NCBI GenBank assembly: GCA_017503065.1
Contig: JAFVTT010000009.1
Coordinates: 1 to 64,000, forward strand
DNA: 64,000 bases
Source: Bacteroidaceae bacterium
Lineage (GTDB): Bacteria > Bacteroidota > Bacteroidia > Bacteroidales > Bacteroidaceae
Direction of reading: 5' to 3'
Shown here: in pieces, positions 38,873 through 48,400 of the stretch
Layout: each line of letters starts with the position of its first letter
Numbering within the stretch: the stretch's first letter is position 1
Translations under genes and position numbers: made by a program
The notes under the pieces: model-generated
Told to the model about the DNA's origin: nothing
Databases searched by the model: none
The model's input: only the letters and a program-made list of their open reading frames with translations

Positions 38873-39424
38873 CTACCTAAGCTTTTGCCAAATAATTTCG
38901 TCCCTTCCTGCCAAAAAGTTTTCGCGTAGAGCCAAAACAAAGAGGAAATCGCTCAAGCGGTTCATGTACTGCATCACCTCCTGTGGCACCTCGGTTTCCT
39001 GCGCAAGGGCCAGGATTCTGCGCTCTGCCCTACGGCATACAGTACGGCACACCTGCGCCCTTGCCGCCGACTCCACTCCGCCGGGCAACACAAAGCCGCG
39101 CCAACCGGGCAGCGAGGCATTCCATTCGTCCATCTGCTTTTCCAGGACTGCTATATCCTCGAGGCGCACCGTCTGAGCCATAGGCCTTCCCTCCTCTGCC
39201 TCCGTGGCAAGCACTGCTCCCACGGAAAAGAGCACGTTCTGGCACTCCACAACACTGTTTTTCGCCGTTTCATCGGCCAAAGAGACCAAAAGCAAGCCCA
39301 AATGACTGTTCAGTTCGTCCACTGTGCCGTATGCCTCCAGACGCGCGCAATCCTTCCTCACGCGCTTGCCTCCTACCAGCGAGGTCATCCCTCTGTCTCC
39401 TGTCTTGGTATATATCTTTGCCAT
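38873..39424 (-). CDS. Corrinoid (cob(I)alamin) adenosyltransferase, PduO type
   Basis: A 183-aa helical protein. The N-terminal MAKIYTKTGDRGMTSLVGGKR is the ATP-binding signature of PduO-type adenosyltransferases, and RTVCRRAERRIL with MNRLSDFLFVLAR-like residues near the end (MNRLSDFLFVLALRENF) forms the rest of the active site. It transfers the adenosyl group from ATP to cob(I)alamin to make coenzyme B12. No B12-dependent enzyme is nearby. The gene is bounded on both sides by repeat-rich gaps. Confidence 0.93.
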   Translation of the reverse strand: MAKIYTKTGDRGMTSLVGGKRVRKDCARLEAYGTVDELNSHLGLLLVSLADETAKNSVVECQNVLFSVGAVLATEAEEGRPMAQTVRLEDIAVLEKQMDEWNASLPGWRGFVLPGGVESAARAQVCRTVCRRAERRILALAQETEVPQEVMQYMNRLSDFLFVLALRENFLAGRDEIIWQKLR

Positions 39425-39436
39425 AGTATGTATAGG

Positions 39437-39597
39437 GTTTCAAGTTTCAAGTTTCAAGTTTCAGGTGTCCGCAGCGGACAAAGTTGGGTGGGAGCTTACT
39501 TTCTGGGTTCAAGTTTCAGGGTTTCAGGCTTCAGGTCTTGGGCTAAAGTCTTGGGGCAAGGGCCCTTTAGACCTGAAACTTGAAACCTGAAACTCCG
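39437..39597. repeat. Facing heptamer arrays (GTTTCAA / CTTGAAA)
   Basis: Four units GTTTCAA/GTTTCAG (39437-39464) start the gap. A second, less regular stretch of the same sense lies at about 39506-39539. Three units of the opposite sense (CCTGAAA, CTTGAAA, CCTGAAA, 39572-39592) close it, so the arms can pair. The gap separates the adenosyltransferase gene from the methyltransferase-like gene upstream. Confidence 0.85.
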
Positions 39598-39614
39598 AAA
39601 CCTCAACTCTGCCC

Positions 39615-40151
39615 TCACCAATTGACAACATAGTGCTGCCTGCACAGGTCCTTCCGTGCAAAGGCGATACCGACATCATAGAGGTCGAAGGTAACGGTGA
39701 CACGCTCGTCCTCCTTTATGCGTTTCCAGAACTTCCGGCACTTGTCCTTGTCTTTCAGCACCAGCATTGTACCCTCGCCCACATGAGCCAGGGCCTCTTC
39801 GTCTTTGCCGTCCACGAAGACCATATCCGCCACGTCCTTAGTACCACGGGGCAGTATCCTCACACCATTGTTCCCGTATTGGCAGGCCTCCCGCAATGCT
39901 TTGTCAAGTCCTCCACAATACATTGTTTGCGGGCGATGATAGTTGGACAGTCTGAAAGCCAGATGCCTCAGGCTCCTCACCCTCCACTTCTGCCACCAGC
40001 GCAATTCCTTGTCCATCTCCGTGTAGGCATAATACTTCTCTTTGTTGTACAGCACATTCGTCACCAGATCGAAGGCAAACGGAGAATGAACCCCGTAACC
40101 CTTCCTTTTGCGAATACGCATCAGCCACACTATGGGACTTTGAAACAGCAT
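39615..40151 (-). CDS. Methyltransferase-like protein with degenerate SAM-binding region
   Basis: A protein of about 178 aa from the ATG at 40151; starts at 40181, 40154 or 40121 are also possible. The segment RKRKGYGVHSPFAFDLVTNV is a signature of a Bacteroidetes class I methyltransferase-like family, and the C-terminal part (ADMVFVDGKDEEAL; RVTVTFDLYDVGIAFARKDL; ending QHYVVNW) matches the end of that family. The glycine-rich SAM-binding motif expected between them is missing or worn down (RPQTMYCGGLDKAL), and the protein is shorter than usual. It may be inactive or have another role. Confidence 0.65.
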   Translation of the reverse strand: MLFQSPIVWLMRIRKRKGYGVHSPFAFDLVTNVLYNKEKYYAYTEMDKELRWWQKWRVRSLRHLAFRLSNYHRPQTMYCGGLDKALREACQYGNNGVRILPRGTKDVADMVFVDGKDEEALAHVGEGTMLVLKDKDKCRKFWKRIKEDERVTVTFDLYDVGIAFARKDLCRQHYVVNW

Positions 40152-40300
40152 CATAACAACCACAAAGATACACAAAAACATCGTTCCAACGAAAAAAAAC
40201 TTCCCTTTTCTTTATTTTTCTCTTCAAATAGAGCCATTATCCCCGATCAGACATCTCTTCGTTAATCAGGATTGGTTCCTAAGAGCATAAACAGAAGCCT

Positions 40301-40371
40301 CAGTGGCCGTTCGCCGAACCATTACCGTTCGTTCGCCGAACCATTACCGATGATTCGGCGAACGGCCACTG
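40301..40371. repeat. 18-bp perfect inverted repeat with an internal direct repeat
   Basis: Arms CAGTGGCCGTTCGCCGAA (40301-40318) and its exact complement (40354-40371) surround 35 bases. The sequence CGTTCGCCGAACCATTACCG occurs twice (from about 40308 and 40331), so three related copies of the TTCGCCGAA core are present. It is GC-rich in an A/T-rich gap. Confidence 0.9.
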
Positions 40372-40502
40372 ACGATGAATTTCCGCCTACACTGAAGGCA
40401 TAAGACACCCTCCATGGGACTTCGGTCTGGCATCGCAGGAGGTTAGTGCCTAAATATTGTTAAAACTACTGACGGCATTCGTTTTCTCACTCCCAAACAT
40501 GC

Positions 40503-40531
40503 TTGAATTCAAATATTTTTCACTATCTTTG
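40503..40531 (+). promoter_or_regulatory. Promoter of the first giant secreted-protein gene
   Basis: TTG (40503-40505), an 18-base spacer and TATCTTTG (40524-40531) match the Bacteroidetes pattern. The leader to the ATG at 40684 is about 150 bases. Confidence 0.7.
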
Positions 40532-40683
40532 TCCCCCATAGGCGCAATATGCTAACATAAATTCAATTCTGACAACAGTTTTGAAGCAGTGAGTCTGACA
40601 CATTATTATTAAATTATTAAATTACCAAATTAACACACAACATTATTAACTAACCTAATTATTAACCAAACAACAAAACATTT

Positions 40684-43600
40684 ATGAAAAAGATTACTTC
40701 TTTTTTGATGATGGTTGTATTGTGCTGTGTTGGCGCGTTTGCTCAGGAGTCAGTAGGTACTGAACTCCCCACAAACAAGCTGATTACCATCGGTACAGCA
40801 CAGGGCGAGATGGTGCCAGGCAAGTGGTACTTCCTGCACAATCCCCGTAACCCCAACCAGAGCGCAGAAGCATTCGCCGAGGTTGGCGGAACCATCACCA
40901 CCGCAGGTGGCTTGGTAACAGACATGGGCCTTGGCTCACATGTAAAGCTGACTGCATCATCTGTAATTGACGAGGTTACAAACCCCGAAGGCGTAAACGC
41001 CAACAATTACATGGCAAACCTCGTTCGCTTCGTTGCCGTTGAAGGCGAGGAAGGCGCTTACAACATCCAGTTCGGTACTGGCAACTGGTTGGCAGACGCC
41101 CCCGGCAGCGGTACCGTGAACAACAACAACTACATTGCAGGCAACGCAGGTAAGTACAACTTCTACCTCGTTACCATCGGTGGTGTTCCCAACACCGCTG
41201 GTCGCTTCGCATGGAACAAGTACAACATGGCTAACCGTGTGGACAACAACGGTGCCGGCGGTACTGTTGTATTCTGGGCTGAAGGTGAGACTACCGGCGA
41301 GGACGGTGGCTGGACTACCGACGCCGACATCAAGGGTAACAAGATCTGGCAGATCTACGACATTCTCGTTGTAGGTGAGACCGACGTTTACATGGAGGCC
41401 ATCAATGCCCTGATCGAGGACTACACCACCATCACAGGATATCAGGAGGGTGCTTTCATCGACAACCTGCTGGCTGGTCAGAACGTAGGTGAAAAGCCCG
41501 GCAACTATCGTCCCGAGGACGTTAACGCATTCATGGAAGTACACAACAAAATCGACGAGCTGATGTACACCATGGAGATGGAAGGCATCGAGGCAATCCA
41601 GGCTCTGTACCCCACCGTTGAAGACGTGGAGAAGCTGAACGAGGATTACGTTGGTGCTTACAACCACATGGTTGAAAACCGTGTTCCCCTGGCTATGACA
41701 GGTGTTAAGCCCGGTTACTATACCTTCAACAGCTGTCTGTTCTGGTATGTCAACAAGAACGACAGTACTTTCTACACTCAGGCAGAAGCTGACTCTATCA
41801 ATTCAGAAAGCGGTCTGGTAGAAGGCGACGAGGGTTGGATCAACGCTGGCGACGTCAAGGAAGTTTCCACACGTCAGGCTGCCGCTCCTATCAAGTCTCT
41901 GTACTCTGCTGCTGCTACCAGCAACGGACAGCCCGTTGACGCACTTGCTTGGGGTACACAGCAGCCCAAGGCCGAGTTCCTGTGGAAGGTAGAGGCCGTA
42001 GAGGGCAAGCCCTATGAGTACCGCATGCTCAGCGTAGCAAACGGCAAGACTCACATCAGCATTGCCCAGAGCGCAAACTCTATTCTGCAGCTCAACGACA
42101 CTGCTACCGTATGCTTCGACTGGAGAAGCAACGAAGAAGCTATCAAGTATGCCGACGCCGAGGGTAACGAGGTGAACGACACCGTCGTTTCATTCAACAT
42201 CCGCAGCTCAAAGCAGCCCGAGGGCAACTACAACTATCTGCACTGCGGTGGCCACAGCGGTGGTGCCGGCACAGGTCCTGCACTTATCGTAGGTTGGTCC
42301 GACGGCGGTGCCACACGTTGGTACATGGTTCCCGTGGACGAGGCAACTGTTGAAAATTGGATTAACGGTCCCGAGGCTCAGCTCCGCAAGAAGATCGAGA
42401 AGGGTGACAGCATCGCTGCAGTATCTCCCTCTCAGATTGAAATTGCCAAGGATATCGTAACTACCATCTACGACACCGACTCTGTTGTAGTAACTGCCGA
42501 CCAGTTCTACAGCCAGTACACCACCGAGGATGCTCAGACCATTCCCGAGGGCCAGACCGTTTACGACTTCATGCTCGACGGCAAGCAGAGCACATACTGG
42601 CACAGTAAGTGGGAGAATGGTGCTGTAAACGCTAAGGTTCACTACCTGCAGATCCACGCTACCGAGACTATGGATGGTCTGTATGCCGTTAAGTTGCAGC
42701 GTCGTCCCGTTAATGGTGACCAAATCACCGAGCTGATCGCAGTTGGTTTCGTAGACGAACCCACCGACGAAACAGTATTCGCTGACGGTAAGGAACTGGG
42801 TACTCTGAAGTTGCCTTTCGCTGACAAGAACGAGACCGTTGTTACCAACACATTCGATGCAACTGGAATGAATTACGTGCGCTTCTACTCTACTACTACC
42901 ACCAAAGTTCCCAATAGTGACGGAGGTCAGGGTCGTGGCTACTGGCATGCTTCTGCATTCAACGTGTTCAAGGCAAGCGCCGCTCCTCGCTACGAGACCA
43001 CTCAGTACATAGCCCGCAAGGCACAGGCTGATGCCCTGGCTGCTGCCGTTGCTACTTGGAACGAAAAGGGATTTGCCGCTGACTCTCTCGAACTCACCGA
43101 GGATCCCACCTTCGATGCCGCTTATGACGCTCTCGTAGCTGCATACGAGGCTTGGAGCAAGGTTTACGTTGATCCCACTGCTCTCCGCGAGGCTATCGCT
43201 GCCGCTCCAGCCGAGAACCTGTTCGTAACCGGTAACAATCCCGGCCAGTGGAAGGAAGGCGTAACAACTCCCGGTGCTACCGTTGCTGCCGCCGAGGCTT
43301 ACAACGCTTCCGGTGCCTACACTCCCGCAGAGTCTGAGGCTCACCTCGCCGCTATCGCCAAGGCTGAGGCCGACGTTTGGGCTGCTGCCAACAAGATTGA
43401 GACCGGCAAGTGGTACCGCTTCAGCTTCGCTACTGAGGAAATGTACGACAACTACGGTTGGAACAAGGATGGTTCCAAGGCTGATGAAAATGCCGCAGGC
43501 ATAACAATTTCTCCCGCACTGTGGGGCAAGACCATTGCTGTTGGCAAGACTCTGACAACATACGCTACCTTCGATAACGAGGAGGGCGAAGTTGACACTG

Positions 43601-44721
43601 TTGCCACCTACTCTGTTGAGGCTACCGAGGAATGGTACGAGGGCGACAACCTCTGCTTCTTCGAGGATGCTGACTTCAGCGAGGGCGAGGATCTGTTCCA
43701 GTTCATCCAGGCTACCGATTCTTCTTACATGATCCAGAACAAGGCTACCGGCCTGTTCGTACGTGCCGGTCATCCCATGACTCTGAGTGCAGTTCCCAGC
43801 TACTTCAAGGCCAACCAGGCTATCGGTGCAGGTGCCAATCTGATTGCTTACACCGACGTTCTGGGCAAGACCGATGGTGCACACGTTTACATGCACGGCG
43901 AGCGCTCTACCAACAAGCTGACCAAGTGGGAGGCTAACACTGTTGGTTCTAACTCTATGATCTTCATCGAGGAGGTTGAGGCTGTTACAGAGGCTCCCGC
44001 TACCAATTACACCGCCAAGTTGTGGCCCGGCAAGGTTTACACCTACACCTATCCCGTTGACGTAACCGTTGCTGACGGTGCTACCGCTTACGGTGCAGAA
44101 TTGGTTGTTGCCGAGGAGGATACCACTATCGTTCTGAAGGCTATCGAGGCTGAGGCTATCAGCGCAGGTACTCCCTTCATCCTGATTGCTAACCTCGAGG
44201 GTGAGTACAAGACCACCGGCGACCGCCTGAAGGAAATCGCTGCTGAGATTCTCGCCGAGAAGGGTCAGTATGGCCTGAACGAGAAGCAGGACGCCAACAC
44301 CAAACTGAACGACGAGTACGCACTCGTTTCTATGGACCACGGCATGAAGGTTGACACTGTTGTTACAGAGTTGCTGAGCCTGCGTGGTACTTTGAAGAGC
44401 GTTACCGTTGAGGCTGGTAAGGGTATCGTTGCCAAGGAGAACGGTTTCGAGCACACCCTCGTTAACAAGAGCGTTAACGCTTACGGTGCTTGGATTGCTT
44501 CAGACTTCGATCCCGAGAGCGCAGACGTTCTGAGCGGTCTGGTTATCAAGATTGAAGGTGGTGTCGACACTGGCATCAGCGAGGTTCTCGACAAGGTTGC
44601 CAAGTCTGGTAACATCTACAACGCTGCCGGTCAGCTCGTAGGTAAGGGTAACATCAACACCGTGAACAACCTGCCCGCAGGCGTTTACATCGTGAACGGT
44701 GTTAAGGTTACAAAGAAGTAA
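40684..44721 (+). CDS. Giant secreted mosaic protein, paralogue 1 (T9SS cargo)
   Basis: A 1345-aa protein with signal peptide MKKITSFLMMVVLCCVGAFAQ. Module order: an N-terminal beta-rich module (residues about 25-235; GKWYFLHNPRN) shared with paralogue 2; a helical module (about 240-570) shared by all three; a discoidin-like beta module (about 608-770) found only here; a helical and beta module (about 780-1030; GKWYRFSF, then YMIQNKATGLFVRAG, which resembles carbohydrate-binding beta-trefoil repeats); a further beta region; and a C-terminal sorting domain (SGNIYNAAGQLVGKG ... GVYIVNGVKVTKK). Codon use is strongly biased, as in highly expressed genes. No enzyme domain was recognised; adhesion or surface-layer roles are guesses. 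Confidence 0.85.
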   Translation: MKKITSFLMMVVLCCVGAFAQESVGTELPTNKLITIGTAQGEMVPGKWYFLHNPRNPNQSAEAFAEVGGTITTAGGLVTDMGLGSHVKLTASSVIDEVTNPEGVNANNYMANLVRFVAVEGEEGAYNIQFGTGNWLADAPGSGTVNNNNYIAGNAGKYNFYLVTIGGVPNTAGRFAWNKYNMANRVDNNGAGGTVVFWAEGETTGEDGGWTTDADIKGNKIWQIYDILVVGETDVYMEAINALIEDYTTITGYQEGAFIDNLLAGQNVGEKPGNYRPEDVNAFMEVHNKIDELMYTMEMEGIEAIQALYPTVEDVEKLNEDYVGAYNHMVENRVPLAMTGVKPGYYTFNSCLFWYVNKNDSTFYTQAEADSINSESGLVEGDEGWINAGDVKEVSTRQAAAPIKSLYSAAATSNGQPVDALAWGTQQPKAEFLWKVEAVEGKPYEYRMLSVANGKTHISIAQSANSILQLNDTATVCFDWRSNEEAIKYADAEGNEVNDTVVSFNIRSSKQPEGNYNYLHCGGHSGGAGTGPALIVGWSDGGATRWYMVPVDEATVENWINGPEAQLRKKIEKGDSIAAVSPSQIEIAKDIVTTIYDTDSVVVTADQFYSQYTTEDAQTIPEGQTVYDFMLDGKQSTYWHSKWENGAVNAKVHYLQIHATETMDGLYAVKLQRRPVNGDQITELIAVGFVDEPTDETVFADGKELGTLKLPFADKNETVVTNTFDATGMNYVRFYSTTTTKVPNSDGGQGRGYWHASAFNVFKASAAPRYETTQYIARKAQADALAAAVATWNEKGFAADSLELTEDPTFDAAYDALVAAYEAWSKVYVDPTALREAIAAAPAENLFVTGNNPGQWKEGVTTPGATVAAAEAYNASGAYTPAESEAHLAAIAKAEADVWAAANKIETGKWYRFSFATEEMYDNYGWNKDGSKADENAAGITISPALWGKTIAVGKTLTTYATFDNEEGEVDTVATYSVEATEEWYEGDNLCFFEDADFSEGEDLFQFIQATDSSYMIQNKATGLFVRAGHPMTLSAVPSYFKANQAIGAGANLIAYTDVLGKTDGAHVYMHGERSTNKLTKWEANTVGSNSMIFIEEVEAVTEAPATNYTAKLWPGKVYTYTYPVDVTVADGATAYGAELVVAEEDTTIVLKAIEAEAISAGTPFILIANLEGEYKTTGDRLKEIAAEILAEKGQYGLNEKQDANTKLNDEYALVSMDHGMKVDTVVTELLSLRGTLKSVTVEAGKGIVAKENGFEHTLVNKSVNAYGAWIASDFDPESADVLSGLVIKIEGGVDTGISEVLDKVAKSGNIYNAAGQLVGKGNINTVNNLPAGVYIVNGVKVTKK

Positions 44722-44756
44722 TTACTGATACATAAGGTCTATACCTTATATTATAA

Positions 44757-44793
44757 CGACCGCCCTGCCCCACAAAGGCAGGGCGGTTTTTGT
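44757..44793 (+). terminator. Terminator of giant gene 1
   Basis: An 11-bp perfect stem ACCGCCCTGCC (44759-44769 with 44777-44787) is followed by TTTTTGTT. A small hairpin ATAAGGT/ACCTTAT lies just upstream. Confidence 0.93.
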
Positions 44794-44802
44794 TGTGGTA
44801 TA

Positions 44803-45044
44803 AGGTTTAAGGTTTCAAGATTCAAGTTTAAGGTTTCAGGTTTCAAGTTTAAGGTTTCATGTGTCCATCCGCCTTGTCCCTCCAAGTTGATGTTGTCATC
44901 TGTACTCTGTACTCTATTACCTGTACTCCATCCACTTTCTCCCCCTGAGACAGGGGGGAGAAAGTAAGCGGACACCTAACACCTGAAACTTTAAACTTTA
45001 AACCTTAAACTTGAAACCTGAAACCTGAAACCTAAAACCAGAAA
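44803..45044. repeat. Facing heptamer arrays around a REP-like hairpin
   Basis: The left arm has eight units of the AGGTTTC/AAGTTTA type (44803-44858). The right arm has nine units of the complementary CCTGAAA/CTTTAAA type (44982-45044). Between them lie four TGTACTC-type units (44901-44928) and a 10-bp hairpin CTTTCTCCCC (44935-44944 with 44955-44964). Confidence 0.9.
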
Positions 45045-45446
45045 CCACCCCCTCCCTACTCTCCTCCCCCTAAATCTGCGTGAGAAAAACGTTTACTACG
45101 GAAACACACGCTAATAAGCGAGGAGGTGAGTTATAGAAACTATCTTAAACCCAACTAACACCAATATATTTTACATAGCGGTCTTACGGAATAAGTATCA
45201 GGGTGTTATTCTTATTATAAAATTATGTAATTTAACAGAAAAAAAAGTAAGGAACTTCATTAGGTTTTCCCTAAAATTCATATCTTTACACCGCGAAAGG
45301 TGTATTGTACCCATACTTTACACCCTGCATACATACGGCCAGATTGTCCCACGGAGGCATATACCTTATATATAATATATACAGGAAACAACATAAGAAC
45401 ATAACTATTAACTAACCTAATTATTAACCAAAACATCAAAACTTTT

Positions 45447-48400
45447 ATGAGAAAGATTACATCTTTTCTGATGATGGCCGCGATGTGCTGCGCCAGTGCT
45501 TTCGCACAGGAAGTAGGACAAGCCGTTGACACTCAGTTACCTGAGAACAAGCTCGTCCAGATTGGTACAGCACAGGCAGAGATGGTACCCGGCAAGTGGT
45601 ACTTCCTGCAGAACCCCAGAAACGGCCAGAACGACAGCTACGAGTATTTCGCTGTTCCCGGCGAGAAGCCCAAGAGAGGCGGTCTTGTTGAGGACAGAGA
45701 AACTGGCGTAGGCCTTAGCAAGCAGACCGACATGGACGCTGCTACCAGCGACGAGGGTGTTTCATCCGAAACATACAAGAGCCGCATGGTACGCTTCGTT
45801 GAAGTTGAGGGTGTAGAAGGCGCCTACAACATCCAGTTCGGTACCGGCAGATGGTTCGGCGACGGCGATCCCCTGAACACTGCCACCATCAACCAGAACC
45901 AGTACATCGGCGGTCTGGCAGGCAAGTGGAACTTCTACCTCATCCTGAACGCCGAGGGCCAGCCCAACACCGCCGGTCGTTTCGCATGGAACTACTACGA
46001 CAAGAAGAACCGTGTGGACAACAACGGCCAGGGCAACAGCGTTAACTTCTGGAACTCAGGCGAGCTTACTCTGGAAAGCCTCGACTGGAACCAGGTAGAC
46101 GAGCACGGCGATGCTGGTATCATCGGTAACAACGTATGGCAGATTTACGACATCATCGTTGTTGGCGAATTGGATGTTTATGAAGAGGCATTCAACGCCA
46201 TGATCGAGGACTACACCACCATCACCGGATTCCAGGAGGGTGCTTTCATCGACAACCTGTTGGCTGGTCAGAACGTTGGTCTCAAGCCCGGCAACTATCG
46301 TCAGGAAGATGTCGATGCATTCATGAAAATCCACAATGTCATTGACGAACTGATGTTCACCATGGAGATGGAAGGTCTCGAGGCAGTACAGGCTCTGTAC
46401 CCCACCGCTGAAGACGTGAAGAAGTTGAACCAGGAATACGTTGATGCATACAACCACATGATCAACAACCGCGTTCCTCTGGCTATGTCAGGCATCCAGC
46501 CCGGCTACTACACCTTCAACAGCAGTCTGTACTGGTACGTTACCAAGAACGATACCACTTTCTACACTCAGGAAGAAGCAGACTCTGTAAATAACGAAAG
46601 CGGCCTGGTAGAGGGCGACGAGGGTTGGATCAACGCAGGCGATGTTAATAAAGTTACATCTTCTCAGGTTCCCGCTCCTATCAGAGCTCTCTGTGCTGAA
46701 GCTTCTACTGCCAGCGATGGCACTACAGGCGAGTGGTTGGCGCACATTCCTCTCAAGCCTGAGGCAAAGTTCCTGTGGAAGATTGAAACCGTAGAAGGCA
46801 AGCCCACAGAGTACCGCATGATCAACATGCTGAAGGGTGAGACATTCACCGGCATCAGCCAGAGCACAGCAAACGGCCAGCTGTCAAAGAACGACACCGC
46901 TACCGTATGCTTCGACTGGAGAAACGATGCAGAGCCCGTCAAGTATGAAGACCTGGAAGGCAACGTGGTAATTGACACAGTCGTTTCATTCAACATCCGC
47001 AGCTCAAGCCAGCCCGCAGACGGTTACAACTATCTGCACTGTAATGGCCACGGCGGTGGTGGCGGCGGTCAGAACTGGATTGTAGGTTGGGCCGACGGCG
47101 GTGCCACACGTTGGTACATGTCTCCCATTGACGAGGCTACAGCAGAGCAGTGGATCAATGGTCCCGAGGCTCAGCTCCGCAAGAAGATCCAGAAGGGCGA
47201 CAGCATCGCTGCAGCATTCCCCGCTCAGTTGGAGGTTGCCAAGGATCTGGTTGCCGATATGGATACCACTGTAAACGTGGCTAACATCAACACATTCAGC
47301 AGTCCCTACCACTGCCCCGCAGAAGGCAGCATGGAGCAGCTCTTCGACGGCACCTACAACAATGCCAACAACTTCTGGCATTCTAACTGGCAGAGCGGCA
47401 ATGACTATGCCTACAGCACTACCAACGGTACAAACTACTTCGTGGTAGAGGACGTTGACGGTCTCATCAATGGCGGTCTGGCCGTTATGGTTGCACGCCG
47501 TCCCGTTGCTAACGACCACCTGACTCAGCTGACAGTTTACGGCACCAATGATGCTTACAGCCACGATGACGACCTGGCCAACATCAAGGCAGGCGGCGAG
47601 GCTCTCTACACATGGACCGAACTCGGCATTCTGAATACTCCTTATGGTGCAGGTTCTGAATACATTCCTTCTAACGCTATCGCATTTGACGGCAAGTACC
47701 AGTACTACAAGTTCGTGGCTACAGGTACCACCAACAACCGCGGTTACTTCCACATGGGCGAGTTCGCTCTCTATCCCGCCAAGATCAGCAAGCGTTACGA
47801 GACCACTCAGTACGATGCCCGCAAGGCACAGGCTGATGCTCTGGAGGCTGCTGTCGCTGTTTGGGAGGAGAAGGAATTTGCTGCCGACTCTCTCGAACTG
47901 CTCGAGGACGAGACCTTCGATGCTGCTTACAACGCCATCGTTGCTGCCGGTGAGGCTTGGGGCAAGGTATTCGTTAATCCCACAGCTCTCCGCGAGGCTA
48001 TCGCTGCCGCTCCCGCCGAGAACATGTTCGTAATCGGTAACAATCCCGGTCAGTGGAAGGAAGGCGTAACTACTCCCGGTGCTACCGTTGCTGCCGCCGA
48101 GGCTTACAATGCTGCCGGTGCATACTCTCCTGCTGAATCAGAGGCTCACATCGCAGCTATCGCCAAGGCTGAGGCCGACGTTTGGGCTGCCGCCAACAAG
48201 GTTGAGACCGGCAAGTGGTACCGCTTCAGTTTCGCTACTGAGGAAATGTACGACAAGTACGGTTGGGACAAGGCCGGTTCCAAGGCTACTGAGAACGCTG
48301 CCGGCATCGTAACATCTCCCGCACTGTGGGGCAAGACCATTGCCGTTGGTAAGGGTCTGGTTACATACGAGACTTACGAGAACGCAGAGGCTGCACGTGT

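Larger units (their letters stand above)
40152..40683. other. Gene-free stretch upstream of the first giant gene
   Basis: This 532-base stretch holds a long inverted repeat (40301-40371), a promoter for the first giant gene (-33 TTG at 40503-40505, TATCTTTG at 40524-40531), and an A/T-rich leader of about 150 bases whose last part is shared with the other two giant genes. No coding region was seen. Confidence 0.75.
44722..45446. other. Repeat-rich gap between giant genes 1 and 2
   Basis: The 725-base gap starts with a conserved trailer and terminator. Then come eight heptamer units (44803-44858), a module CAAGTTGATGTTGTCATCTG (from 44883), TGTACTC-type heptamers (44901-44928), a CCCCCTGAGACAGGGGG-type hairpin (44935-44964) and nine facing heptamers (44982-45044). 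From about 45060 the sequence is A/T-rich with a -7-like TATCTTTA (45281-45288) and the shared leader before the ATG at 45447. Confidence 0.85.

Noticed and set aside
42208..44454. Minus-strand open frame of 748 codons opposite giant gene 1, with similar frames opposite genes 2 and 3
   Set aside because: The frames recur only because the sense genes are duplicates with strong codon bias. They lack signal peptides, domains and promoter boxes.
44803..45044. Possible CRISPR array
   Set aside because: Units are 7 bases and contiguous, with no 25-40-base spacers and no cas genes nearby.
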